Source: Duganella qianjiadongensis (GTDB lineage: Bacteria > Pseudomonadota > Gammaproteobacteria > Burkholderiales > Burkholderiaceae_D). From it: a DNA stretch of 64,000 bases. The notes under the pieces are model-generated. The model was given only the letters and a program-made list of their open reading frames with translations. It searched no databases and was not told the origin of the DNA. Of this stretch, positions 32,100-42,102 are shown in pieces (the stretch's first letter is position 1; every line of letters starts with the position of its first letter). The stretch covers positions 124,001 to 188,000 of the forward strand of contig NZ_WWCM01000010.1 of the NCBI RefSeq assembly GCF_009857915.1, given 5' to 3'. The translations under genes were made by a program, and so were the position numbers.

Positions 32100-33818
32100 A
32101 TGCATCACAATCTCAGCCTGATCACCACCATCGCCGCCGCACTAGGAACCGGGCTGCTGTTCGGCTATATCGCCACCCGTTTAAAACTGCCGGCACTGGT
32201 GGGCTATCTGGCGGCCGGCATCATCATCGGCCCGGCCACACCGGGCTTCGTGGCCGATACGGCGCTGGCCGGCCAGCTGGCCGAAATCGGCGTGATGCTG
32301 ATGATGTTCGGCGTGGGCCTGCACTTCTCGCTGGACGATCTCTGGGCGGTGCGCAAGATCGCCCTGCCCGGCGCCATCCTGCAGATCGTGTTCGCCACGG
32401 CGCTGGGCATGGGACTGGCCCTGTACTGGGGCTGGAGCGTAGGCGGCGGGCTGGTATTCGGGCTGGCCCTGTCGGTGGCCAGCACGGTGGTGCTGCTACG
32501 GGCGCTGGAAGAACGCAGCATCCTCGATAGCCTGAACGGCCGCATTGCCGTCGGCTGGCTGGTGGTAGAAGATCTGGTGACGGTACTGGTGCTGGTGCTG
32601 CTGCCGGCGCTGGCCGGTCCGCTCGGTGGTGCGCTGCCCGATGCCGCCCAGCATGGCGACCATGCCAGCCTGTGGACCACGCTGGCCATCACGCTAGGCC
32701 AGGTGGCCGCCTTCATCGCCCTGATGCTGATAGTGGGGCGCAAATTGTTCCCGTGGATACTCTGGCAGGTGGCGCGCACCGGCTCGCGCGAACTGTTCAC
32801 CCTGTGCGTGATTGCGGCCGCCGTCGGCATCGCCTACGGTTCCACCCACTATTTCGGCGTGTCGTTCGCGCTGGGCGCCTTCTTCGCCGGCATGGTGCTG
32901 CGCGAATCGGCACTGGCCCACCGCGCGGCGGAAGAATCGCTGCCGCTGCGCGACGCCTTTGCCGTGCTGTTCTTCGTCTCGGTGGGCATGCTGTTCGAGC
33001 CGGCCATCATCATCGAACAGCCTTTGAAACTGCTGGCCGTAGTGTTCATCATCGTGTTCGGCAAATCCATCGTGGCCTTCCTGCTGGTGCTGCTGCTGCG
33101 CTACCCGGCCAAGAGTGCGCTGTTGATTTCCGCCAGTCTGGCGCAGATCGGCGAATTCTCCTTCATCCTCGCAGCACTGGGGCTGTCGCTGGGGCTGATG
33201 CCGGCCGAAGGCCAGAGCCTGATACTGGCAGGCGCCATCATCTCGATAGCCCTCAACCCGCTGGTGTTCCATACTCTGACGCCACTGGAACGCCTGCTGG
33301 GCCTGAACAGCAAGCTGGCCGCGCGCTTCGAGCGCACCACCGATCCGCTGGCCATGCTGCCCATGTCGGTACCGCAGGAACAGCTGTCCGGCCACGTGGT
33401 GCTGGTCGGCTATGGCCGCGTGGGGCGGCGCATTGCCGATGCGCTGGAAGCGCAGGGCATTGCACTGGTGGTGGCAGAACACAACCGCGAACTGGTCGAC
33501 ACGCTGCGTCAGCGCGGCATCCATGCGGTGGCCGGCAATGGCGGCGAAACTTCCGTGCTGATACAGGCGCACATTGCGCGTGCCGCCATGCTGGTGATCG
33601 CCACGCCGGACACTTTCGAAGTGCGCGCCATGATAGAAACGGCACGCACCCTGAATCCGCACATCCAGACCGTGGTGCGCACCCACAGCGACAGCGAAGC
33701 AGAGCTGCTGCGCAGCGAACGGGCAGGGGAAATCTTCATGGGCGAGCAGGAACTGGCCAAAGGCATGAGCGCCCATGTGCTGGCGCAGTTCGCCCAGAAA
33801 CAGCAACGGCCGCACTGA
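32100..33818 (+). CDS. ybaL: Monovalent cation:proton antiporter-2 (YbaL/KefB type)
   Basis: 572 residues. About 12 membrane helices (residues 1-390) have close YbaL-like blocks, such as LMMFGVGLHFSLDDLWAVRK, STVVLLRALEERSILDS and SFALGAFFAGMVLRESALAH. A cytoplasmic TrkA-N/RCK nucleotide-binding domain begins GHVVLVGYGRVGRRIADALE near residue 430. It should exchange K+ or Na+ for protons across the inner membrane, gated by nucleotide or redox signals. The family name is secure; ion specificity is not. A GGGAG site lies about 11 bases upstream of the ATG. Confidence 0.9.
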   Translation: MHHNLSLITTIAAALGTGLLFGYIATRLKLPALVGYLAAGIIIGPATPGFVADTALAGQLAEIGVMLMMFGVGLHFSLDDLWAVRKIALPGAILQIVFATALGMGLALYWGWSVGGGLVFGLALSVASTVVLLRALEERSILDSLNGRIAVGWLVVEDLVTVLVLVLLPALAGPLGGALPDAAQHGDHASLWTTLAITLGQVAAFIALMLIVGRKLFPWILWQVARTGSRELFTLCVIAAAVGIAYGSTHYFGVSFALGAFFAGMVLRESALAHRAAEESLPLRDAFAVLFFVSVGMLFEPAIIIEQPLKLLAVVFIIVFGKSIVAFLLVLLLRYPAKSALLISASLAQIGEFSFILAALGLSLGLMPAEGQSLILAGAIISIALNPLVFHTLTPLERLLGLNSKLAARFERTTDPLAMLPMSVPQEQLSGHVVLVGYGRVGRRIADALEAQGIALVVAEHNRELVDTLRQRGIHAVAGNGGETSVLIQAHIARAAMLVIATPDTFEVRAMIETARTLNPHIQTVVRTHSDSEAELLRSERAGEIFMGEQELAKGMSAHVLAQFAQKQQRPH

Positions 33819-33851
33819 ACCAGCTGCGGCCGCGCGGACTTAGGTGCAGGT

Positions 33852-35954
<2,103 letters not shown>

Positions 35955-36030
35955 CTAAAGTCCCGCCAGCGAGTAGGGAATAGGGGCTCGCACACTTGTA
36001 TTCTGCCCCCCTTTCCCTTACGCTGGCGCG

Positions 36031-36618
36031 ATGACGCGATTCTTTCTGTTTCTGTTGTTTTCCGTGAGCCTGGCCTCGCTGGCGCAGGCGCAAACGCAGG
36101 CAACACGTGCGGAATTGCCCAAGCTGGAAGTCTCGGTCAACCGCATCGAAATCGACGGGCAGAAAATGTATGAAGTCGACGCCACCGGCACGGTGGCCGC
36201 GCCCCTGCCCAAAGTCTGGAAAACCCTCACCAACTACGAACGCATGGCCGACTTCGTGCCGGATATGGAGTCGTGCAAAGTCCTCTCGCGCAATGGCAAT
36301 GAGGTAGTGATCGAACAGTTCGGGGTGGCCCGCTTCCTGTTCATGACGCGCGCCATCCACCTGATCGTGCGCGCGACCGAACAGCCCATGTCTTCGATCG
36401 ACATTGCGCTGGTATCGGGCGACATGAAACACTACGAATCGCACTGGGAACTGATACCGGTGCCGGAAACGGGCGGCACCCGCGTGGTGTACAGTGGGCG
36501 CCTGATGCCGAACTTCTATGTGCCCGGCATCCTCGGGGCCAAGATGGTGCGCGGCGATATCGAGCGCATGATGGGCGCCGTGCTGGCGCGGCTGGACCGG
36601 CGCGAAGAGCCGAAATAA
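36031..36618 (+). CDS. Exported SRPBCC/cyclase-like protein
   Basis: 195 residues with a signal peptide (about 1-20, ending LAQA) and a START/SRPBCC fold. ATGTVAAPLPKVWKTLTNYERM and the following FVPDMESCKVL are typical of the polyketide cyclase/dehydrase family (PF03364). These bind hydrophobic ligands in a deep cavity; the periplasmic version has no known substrate. It stands alone, between divergent fadH and a convergent hypothetical gene. The start has little ribosome-site support. Confidence 0.8.
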   Translation: MTRFFLFLLFSVSLASLAQAQTQATRAELPKLEVSVNRIEIDGQKMYEVDATGTVAAPLPKVWKTLTNYERMADFVPDMESCKVLSRNGNEVVIEQFGVARFLFMTRAIHLIVRATEQPMSSIDIALVSGDMKHYESHWELIPVPETGGTRVVYSGRLMPNFYVPGILGAKMVRGDIERMMGAVLARLDRREEPK

Positions 36619-36670
36619 GGCGTGAACCCGGACTGCACCGGCCTACCCTACCTCGGCCGGCTGCTGCCTG

Positions 36671-37123
36671 TCAGGCCAGATAGGTATCGCGCTTGCGCAG
36701 TTCGGCGAAGTTTTCCAGACTGCCGACCTTGATCAGCACGGGATTGAGGCTCAGATTGGCCTGCATGGCGCGCCACGCAAACTGCCATTCCTGCTCCTGC
36801 GCTTCCGCTGCCGTCTTGCTGAAGGCTGCGCCCAGCGCGGCACGCACGCCGTATTCGACGGCGCCATCAATGCCCGCCCAGCTAGGCAGGGCGCGCTGCA
36901 CGGCGCGGTGCAAGCGTTCGCCGAATTCTTCCGTGTTATGGATGATCAGACAGCTCTCGGCGGCGAACAGCTCGAACAGCTTGGGCTCCCACACTTTAGA
37001 AAAACTCAAAGTCAGGCAGCTGGCGGCGGGCGTCAGAATGAACTGGCCTTCCTTCAGCGCCAGTTCCAGATCTTCTTGCAGGCCGTAGCGGTACAGGGTA
37101 GGCGGGCGTTGGTAGTCGTGCAT
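36671..37123 (-). CDS. Conserved hypothetical cytoplasmic protein
   Basis: Family not recognised. 150 residues without a signal peptide or membrane helix. Aromatic and Leu-rich segments (LELALKEGQFILTPAASCLT, KVWEPKLFELFAAESCLIIH) suggest a compact alpha/beta fold. It ends on a hydrophilic tail (LRKRDTYLA). It lies 21 bases after the DUF2721 gene on the same strand, so the two are probably co-transcribed. The reading frame uses amino acids in a normal coding pattern, unlike the opposite strand. Confidence 0.72.
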   Translation of the reverse strand: MHDYQRPPTLYRYGLQEDLELALKEGQFILTPAASCLTLSFSKVWEPKLFELFAAESCLIIHNTEEFGERLHRAVQRALPSWAGIDGAVEYGVRAALGAAFSKTAAEAQEQEWQFAWRAMQANLSLNPVLIKVGSLENFAELRKRDTYLA

Positions 37124-37144
37124 AAAAACTCTATTCTAGTCAGG

Positions 37145-37588
37145 TTATTTCAGCGGGCGCCGTACATGGCGGTGCGACCGCATGGCCGCGGAGGCGATAA
37201 AGATCTCGCGCAGCAGGAAGCAGAAGCTGCCGATCAGGGCCATCATGGCCACCACGAACATGCCGGCGATGTATTTGTCGAGCGAGATATCGGTAATATC
37301 GCCCAGGAACAGCATGGCAATCACCAGACAGATCAGCAACCCGCAGGCGGTCGACAGGGTAATCGAGGAATTGATCAGGTGCGAGCGCTGGTACAGCACA
37401 TCAAGCTCGTTCAGATAGGTGTCGCTATAGCCCACATCGAGGCGGTCTTCCAGCACGCGCGAACGGTCGATAATCCGCGCCAGCCGGTTGGTCAGCACCA
37501 TCAGATTGGTGCACACGCCCGTCAGCAGGAAAACCGGCGCAATGGCCAGCTGGATGATATGGCCTACATCGCCAACTTGTATATTCAT
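37145..37588 (-). CDS. DUF2721-family inner-membrane protein
   Basis: 147 residues with three membrane segments: about 8-30 (IIQLAIAPVFLLTGVCTNL), 75-97 (SSITLSTACGLLICLVIAML) and 107-128. A conserved RLARIIDRSRVLEDRL amphipathic stretch follows the first helix, characteristic of DUF2721. Function unknown. It is translated leftward ahead of the small hypothetical gene and 81 bases after prolyl aminopeptidase, all on one strand, so a three-gene unit is possible. Confidence 0.8.
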   Translation of the reverse strand: MNIQVGDVGHIIQLAIAPVFLLTGVCTNLMVLTNRLARIIDRSRVLEDRLDVGYSDTYLNELDVLYQRSHLINSSITLSTACGLLICLVIAMLFLGDITDISLDKYIAGMFVVAMMALIGSFCFLLREIFIASAAMRSHRHVRRPLK

Positions 37589-37669
37589 GGAAACAGATCT
37601 TAGGGTGTACTCGGTCAGGAAACGCTAGTGTAACAGCCCGCCAGCGCGGCGGGCACGGCGCCGCTGCGC

Positions 37670-38626
37670 CTAGCCGAAGCGGCGCTGGCGTTTGAACTGC
37701 TCGGTGGCCTGCACCAGCGCCTGCGAAATGCCATACTCCATGGCGCCGTGGCCGGCATCGGCCACCATCTTCAGCACCGAACCGGGCCAGGCCTGATGCA
37801 GCTGCCACGCCGTCACGGGCGGGCAGATCACGTCGTAGCGGCCCTGCACGATCACCGCCGGCAGATGGGCAATGCGGTCTATCTGGCGCAGCAGCTGGTC
37901 CTCCGTGAAGAAGCCCAGATTGGCCATGTAGTGCGCTTCCAGCCGGCCTACGCCCAGATCGAGCGCGTCGCACGGTGCTTCGTCCGGCTGCGGCAGCAGG
38001 AACACGCGGCGCCCTTCGAAGCGGCTCCAGGCCCGTACGGCAGGCAGGTGCACGGCCGGATCGGCGTCCATGATGCGCGCCAGATAGGCTTGCAGCAGAT
38101 CGCCGCGCTCGGCCTGCGGTATGTGGGCAATAAATTCGTCGTGGATTTCGGGATGGAACCAGCGCGCGCCGTGCAGGAACCAGTCCACTTCCCTCTCGGT
38201 GCAGAGGAAAATGCCACGCAACACAAAGCCGAGGCAGCGTTCGGGATGGGCTTCGCCGTAGGCCAGCGCCAGCGTCGAGCCCCACGAACCGCCGAACACC
38301 AGCCACTGTGCTATGCCGAACTGCACGCGCAGACGTTCGATATCTTCGATCAGCAACTGGGTGGTGTTGTTGCGGCACTCGCCCAGCGGCAGCGACTTGC
38401 CGGCGCCGCGCTGGTCGAACAGGATCACGCGGTACTGCTCGGGATCGAAAAAGCGCCGGTGCTGGGGCGACAGGCCCGCGCCGGGGCCGCCGTGCAGGAA
38501 AATCACGGGAATGCCGGCAGGATTGCCCACCTCTTCCCAGTAGATCGTATGCAGTTCATCCACGGCCAGCATGCCATGGCGGCTAGGCGTGATAGGTGGA
38601 AACAGGGGCGAGTTCAGTTCAGACAT
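37670..38626 (-). CDS. pip: Prolyl aminopeptidase (proline iminopeptidase)
   Basis: 318 residues, alpha/beta hydrolase of peptidase family S33. The oxyanion region HGGPGAG, the motif DQRGAGKS and the nucleophile S114 in GGSWGSTLAL are all present. The cap carries GIFLCTEREVDWFLHGARWF, typical of PIP. It releases N-terminal proline from peptides in the cytoplasm. I chose the ATG at 38626, which has AGGA 6 bases before it, over the ATG at 38638, which has no ribosome site. Confidence 0.94.
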   Translation of the reverse strand: MSELNSPLFPPITPSRHGMLAVDELHTIYWEEVGNPAGIPVIFLHGGPGAGLSPQHRRFFDPEQYRVILFDQRGAGKSLPLGECRNNTTQLLIEDIERLRVQFGIAQWLVFGGSWGSTLALAYGEAHPERCLGFVLRGIFLCTEREVDWFLHGARWFHPEIHDEFIAHIPQAERGDLLQAYLARIMDADPAVHLPAVRAWSRFEGRRVFLLPQPDEAPCDALDLGVGRLEAHYMANLGFFTEDQLLRQIDRIAHLPAVIVQGRYDVICPPVTAWQLHQAWPGSVLKMVADAGHGAMEYGISQALVQATEQFKRQRRFG

Positions 38627-38673
38627 GGCTATCCTCATGGCGGCGATAGCAGATTGTACGGAAAAAACCGGCC

Positions 38674-38720
38674 GGAAAAAACTACGGGCGCGACACAGCT
38701 ATCAAAGCTGCTACGCGCCC
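38674..38720 (-). terminator. Terminator after phaB
   Basis: On the minus strand GGGCGCG...CGCGCCC (plus 38714-38720 with 38686-38692), with a smaller AGCT-TTGAT-AGCT stem inside, leads into a T-rich tract (complement of the A run near 38676-38681). It marks the end of the phaA-phaB unit. Confidence 0.75.
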
Positions 38721-38741
38721 GCGCTGCAGGAGGACCCCGCC

Positions 38742-39482
38742 TTAGGACATGTGCTGGCCGCCGTTAATGGCGATATTGGCGCCGGTGACGAAGGCAGCTT
38801 CGTCCGACGACAGGTAGGCCACCAGACCGGCCACTTCTTCCGGTTTGCCCAGACGGGCCATCGGAATCTGCGGGATGATTTTGCTATCAAGCACTTCCTG
38901 CGGGATCTCCATCACCATCTTGGTGCCGATATAGCCGGGCGAAATGGTGTTGACGGTCACGCCCTTGCGCGCCACTTCCAGCGCCAGTGCCTTGGTGAAA
39001 CCGTGCATACCGGCTTTAGCGGCCGAGTAGTTGGTCTGACCGAACGCGCCTTTCTGGCCGTTGACGGAAGAGATGTTGATGATACGGCCCCAGCCGCGCT
39101 CCACCATGCCGTCGCAGACTGGCTTGGTCATGTTGAAAACGGAATCCAGATTGGTGGCCATGACGGCGTCCCAGTTCGGTTTGTCCATTTTCTTGAAAGT
39201 CATGTCGCGCGTGATACCGGCGTTGTTCACCAGCACATCGATCGGACCGATGTCTTTTTCAATGGCGGCAATACACGCCTGGGCGGAATCATAATCCGCC
39301 ACATCGCACGGGTAGGCGCGGAAGTTGTAGCCCTGGTCACGGGTAGTGGCCAGCCATTGTTCTGCTTTGGTATTACCGGGGGAATACGTGGTAACGACGG
39401 TATAGCCCAGTGCCGACAGTTTGAAACATACGGCTTCACCCAGACCACCCATGCCACCGGTTACTAATGCAACTCTTGCCAT
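38742..39482 (-). CDS. phaB: Acetoacetyl-CoA reductase
   Basis: 246 residues, the same length as Cupriavidus PhaB. Short-chain dehydrogenase with cofactor motif TGGMGGLGEAV and catalytic S139, Y152 and K156 in the NISSVNGQKGAFGQTNYS block. It reduces acetoacetyl-CoA to (R)-3-hydroxybutyryl-CoA with NADPH, the second step of polyhydroxybutyrate synthesis. The ATG at 39482 follows GAGGGG; the frame is open further upstream but this start matches the family. It lies 91 bases after phaA, with a terminator-like hairpin in the gap. The polymer synthase phaC is not in this window. Confidence 0.96.
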   Translation of the reverse strand: MARVALVTGGMGGLGEAVCFKLSALGYTVVTTYSPGNTKAEQWLATTRDQGYNFRAYPCDVADYDSAQACIAAIEKDIGPIDVLVNNAGITRDMTFKKMDKPNWDAVMATNLDSVFNMTKPVCDGMVERGWGRIINISSVNGQKGAFGQTNYSAAKAGMHGFTKALALEVARKGVTVNTISPGYIGTKMVMEIPQEVLDSKIIPQIPMARLGKPEEVAGLVAYLSSDEAAFVTGANIAINGGQHMS

Positions 39483-39522
39483 TTCTCGTCCCCTCTTAAA
39501 TTGACACAAAAAATCAACACAG

Positions 39523-39555
39523 AAAAATCCGGGCTGCGGCGTAGCGGCCGCAGCC
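39523..39555 (-). terminator. Terminator-like hairpin between phaA and phaB
   Basis: A 9-bp stem GGCTGCGGC/GCCGCAGCC (39532-39540 with 39547-39555) with loop GTAGCG. On the minus strand it is followed after four bases by five T. It could reduce phaB expression relative to phaA or protect the upstream mRNA end. Confidence 0.6.
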
Positions 39556-39573
39556 TCGGGTACTGCCAAGCTA

Positions 39574-40752
39574 TCAGGCGCGTTCGATCGCCAGTGCGAC
39601 GCCCATGCCGCCGCCTATGCACAGCGAGGCCAGGCCTTTCTTGGCATCACGGCGCACCATTTCGTGGATCAGCGTGACCAGAATACGGGCGCCCGATGCA
39701 CCAATCGGGTGACCGATGGCGATGGCGCCGCCGTTCACGTTGATCTTGCTGGTATCCCAGCCCATTTCCTTGTTCACGGCCACCGCCTGGGCAGCGAAAG
39801 CTTCGTTAATTTCCATCAGGTCCAGATCGTCCGGCGTCCAGCCGGCTTTTTTCAGGCACAGCTTGGCAGCGGTGACGGGGCCCATGCCCATGATGGCCGG
39901 ATCGATACCGGACGAGGCATAAGCTTTGACCTTGGCCAGTATCGGCAGGCCCAGTTCTTTGGCCTTGCTTTCCGACATCATGATGACGGCCGCTGCGCCA
40001 TCGTTCAGGCCCGAAGCGTTACCGGCGGTGACGCTGCCGTCCTTGGCGAAGGCGGGACGCAGAGCGGACAGCGCTTCGATGGTGGAGCCCGGTTTGATGT
40101 ATTCGTCGCTATCGAAGACGATGCTGCCCTTCTTCTGGACGATTTCCAGCGGCAGGATTTCGTCCTTGAATTTGCCGGCTTTCTGCGCGGCTTCCGCCTT
40201 CAATTGCGATTGCAGGGCGAATTCGTCCTGCTCGGCGCGCGAAATCTCGTATTTCTTGGCCACGTTTTCCGCCGTGGTGCCCATGTGGTACTGGTTGTAC
40301 ACATCCCACAGGCCATCAACGATCATGCTGTCGGTCATCTTGAAATCGCCCATGCGGAAACCGTCGCGCGAACCATTCATGATGTGCGGCGAAGCGCTCA
40401 TGTTTTCCTGACCACCGGCGATGACGATCTCGGCGTCGCCAGCCTTGATGGCTTGCGCGGCCAGATGGGTGGCCTTCAGGCCGCTACCGCAGACGTGGTT
40501 GATGGTAAAAGCGGGTACCGAATTCGGCAGGCCGGCCTTGATCACGGCCTGACGGGCCGGATTCTGGCCCACGCCAGCGGTCAGCACCTGACCGAGGATA
40601 GCTTCGCTGACCAGATTGCCGTCCAGACCGGTTTTGGCCAGCAACCCCTTGATTACGTGTGCGCCGAGTTCGGCAGCTGGAGTCTTGGCCAGCGAGCCAC
40701 CGAATTTACCTACGCCAGTACGGCCAGCGGCCACGATCACTACATCATTCAT
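39574..40752 (-). CDS. phaA: Acetyl-CoA C-acetyltransferase (beta-ketothiolase)
   Basis: 392 residues, biosynthetic thiolase. The acyl-accepting cysteine is C88 in NHVCGSGLK, the His block is [17 protein letters not shown] and the second cysteine is in [11 protein letters not shown]. It condenses two acetyl-CoA to acetoacetyl-CoA, feeding PhaB. The ATG at 40752 follows GGAG at 7 bases; an in-frame TTG twelve bases earlier is inside that ribosome site and is rejected. The 335-base leader upstream holds two sets of 12-bp tandem repeats. Confidence 0.96.
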   Translation of the reverse strand: MNDVVIVAAGRTGVGKFGGSLAKTPAAELGAHVIKGLLAKTGLDGNLVSEAILGQVLTAGVGQNPARQAVIKAGLPNSVPAFTINHVCGSGLKATHLAAQAIKAGDAEIVIAGGQENMSASPHIMNGSRDGFRMGDFKMTDSMIVDGLWDVYNQYHMGTTAENVAKKYEISRAEQDEFALQSQLKAEAAQKAGKFKDEILPLEIVQKKGSIVFDSDEYIKPGSTIEALSALRPAFAKDGSVTAGNASGLNDGAAAVIMMSESKAKELGLPILAKVKAYASSGIDPAIMGMGPVTAAKLCLKKAGWTPDDLDLMEINEAFAAQAVAVNKEMGWDTSKINVNGGAIAIGHPIGASGARILVTLIHEMVRRDAKKGLASLCIGGGMGVALAIERA

Positions 40753-40790
40753 TTGATTCTCCAATGTGCCGGCACCAGCCAGCGAGGTTG

Positions 40791-40838
40791 AGCAAAATCT
40801 TTAGCAACATCAATAGCAACGTCAATAGCAACATCACG
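40791..40838. repeat. Tandem 12-bp repeats in the phaA leader, set 1
   Basis: Four consecutive 12-mers: AGCAAAATCTTT (divergent), AGCAACATCAAT, AGCAACGTCAAT and AGCAACATCACG. The unit length is a multiple of three. On the minus strand it encodes a VAID-type repeat in an open frame of 83 codons (40749-41000) whose TGA overlaps the phaA ATG. That frame has no ribosome site, so I list only the repeat. Confidence 0.8.
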
Positions 40839-40960
40839 AGCCAAAACATGAACTTTTATCATACGCCCCGTCACCCCTGTCGTGCAGGGTTTCGATGCTG
40901 CGCTGCCGCGAGAAATATCCAAATAAGGCCCAAATACGCCCGAATCTAGCAGCCACTTTT

Positions 40961-40984
40961 CTAGCAGCAAGCCTAGCAGCAAGC
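40961..40984. repeat. Tandem 12-bp repeats in the phaA leader, set 2
   Basis: Two exact copies of CTAGCAGCAAGC in direct succession, with a partial copy (CTAGCAGC) at 40946-40953. They lie in the same 335-base gap between phaA and metR as set 1. Apart from the two repeat sets, 40753-41087 shows no other gene; it must hold the phaA promoter. Confidence 0.8.
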
Positions 40985-41087
40985 ATGCCAAGGCCAGCAT
41001 GTTATCTATCGTAAGTGTCAGATAACGCGGCTTCCTTGAGCCGCATCAAGCATTTATGAATTATTTTGAATAATCGCTAACTTTTTG

Positions 41088-41996
41088 TCACGATAATAAT
41101 TTGATACCGTCCAGCGAACTGGCGCACTGTTCCCGTATCACGTGCACGAAATCGCGCACATAGGCTTTGTGCTGCTGGGCTGGCGGAACGGAAACAAACA
41201 GATCGCTCCACAGCCCGGCCTCGCCGATGGGGCGCGCCATCACATAGTCATAATCGACGTAATTCTTGATGGCCCAGTTGGGTAGCGCGGCGATGCCGCG
41301 CCGGCTTGCCACCAGCTGCAGCACGGCCACCGTCAGCTCGGCGGTGCGGCGCTCGACCTGTACCCCGGCCGGTTGCAGTACTTCGCGAATCAGATCGATG
41401 CGCTGCTCGGGCACCGGATAGGTAATCAGGGTTTCGCCTTTGAAGTCAGCGGCCTGCAGGCGGCGCTGGGCAGCCAGCCGGTGCTTCTGCGCCATCACCA
41501 CCAGAATTTCGAAACGGAACAGGGGGAAGGTGGCGAATTCGTCGCCGTAATGAGAACCGATCACCAGATCGGCCGCGCCGCTGCGCAGCAGGTCGGCCGG
41601 TTCGCTGTGGAAGCCCGACACCAGATCGATTTCCACGTCGGGCCAGCGGCGGCGGAATTCATCCATCACCGGCATCAGCCAGTCGAAGCAGGTATGGCAT
41701 TCCAGCACCACCCGCAACTGGCCCGTATCGCCCTGCGTCAGGCGGGCCACATCGCGTTCCGCCAGTTCGATTTCGGGTAACAGCAGATCAGCCAGCTGCA
41801 ACAGGCGCGCGCCGGTGGCGGTAAAGCTGATCGGCACGGATTTGCGTTCAAACAACGGCCCTTCGTAGCGATCTTCCAGCAACTTGATCTGATGCGACAA
41901 AGCCGACTGGGTCAGGTTGAGCAGCTGTGCTGCACGGACCAGGCTGCCAGCCGAACGCAGAGCACTCAGGGTGCGTAGATGTCGAAGTTCTAGCAT
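41088..41996 (-). CDS. metR: LysR-family regulator MetR
   Basis: 302 residues with an N-terminal LysR helix-turn-helix (LRSAGSLVRAAQLLNLTQSA, LSHQIKLLEDRYEGPLFERK) and a substrate-binding domain. The first region LECHTCFDWLMPVMDEFRRR matches E. coli MetR closely. MetR activates metE and related genes with homocysteine as co-inducer. It is divergent from metE with 106 bases between starts, the standard arrangement. A half-matching MetR site (TGAA-N5-CTAA on the minus strand, 42002-42014) lies in the gap. Confidence 0.93.
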   Translation of the reverse strand: MLELRHLRTLSALRSAGSLVRAAQLLNLTQSALSHQIKLLEDRYEGPLFERKSVPISFTATGARLLQLADLLLPEIELAERDVARLTQGDTGQLRVVLECHTCFDWLMPVMDEFRRRWPDVEIDLVSGFHSEPADLLRSGAADLVIGSHYGDEFATFPLFRFEILVVMAQKHRLAAQRRLQAADFKGETLITYPVPEQRIDLIREVLQPAGVQVERRTAELTVAVLQLVASRRGIAALPNWAIKNYVDYDYVMARPIGEAGLWSDLFVSVPPAQQHKAYVRDFVHVIREQCASSLDGIKLLS

Positions 41997-42102
41997 GGTC
42001 TATTAGAAATATTCATGTTAAGCCGCAAAATCTTTCGTTTTTATTATAGACCGGAATGCCGCACACTTTAGCGCACCAATATGAAATGCTTATGACAACA
42101 CT
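41997..42102. promoter_or_regulatory. Divergent metR-metE control region
   Basis: 106 bases hold both promoters. TATTAGAAATATTCA (42001-42015) has the dyad character of a LysR site. It matches TGAA-N5-TTCA at 6 of 8 positions on the minus strand. There is no room for a cobalamin riboswitch, so regulation by MetR is more likely. Confidence 0.35.

Noticed and set aside
33805..33830. GC-rich hairpin after the YbaL-type antiporter gene as terminator
   Set aside because: CGGCCGCA...TGCGGCCG forms a stem but no T tract follows on either strand.
40749..41000. 83-codon minus-strand gene upstream of phaA
   Set aside because: No ribosome site before its ATG and a repetitive composition; kept as a finding, not as a CDS.
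41997..42102. Cobalamin riboswitch before metE
   Set aside because: Only 106 bases separate metR and metE and no B12-box-like structure is seen; MetR control is sufficient.
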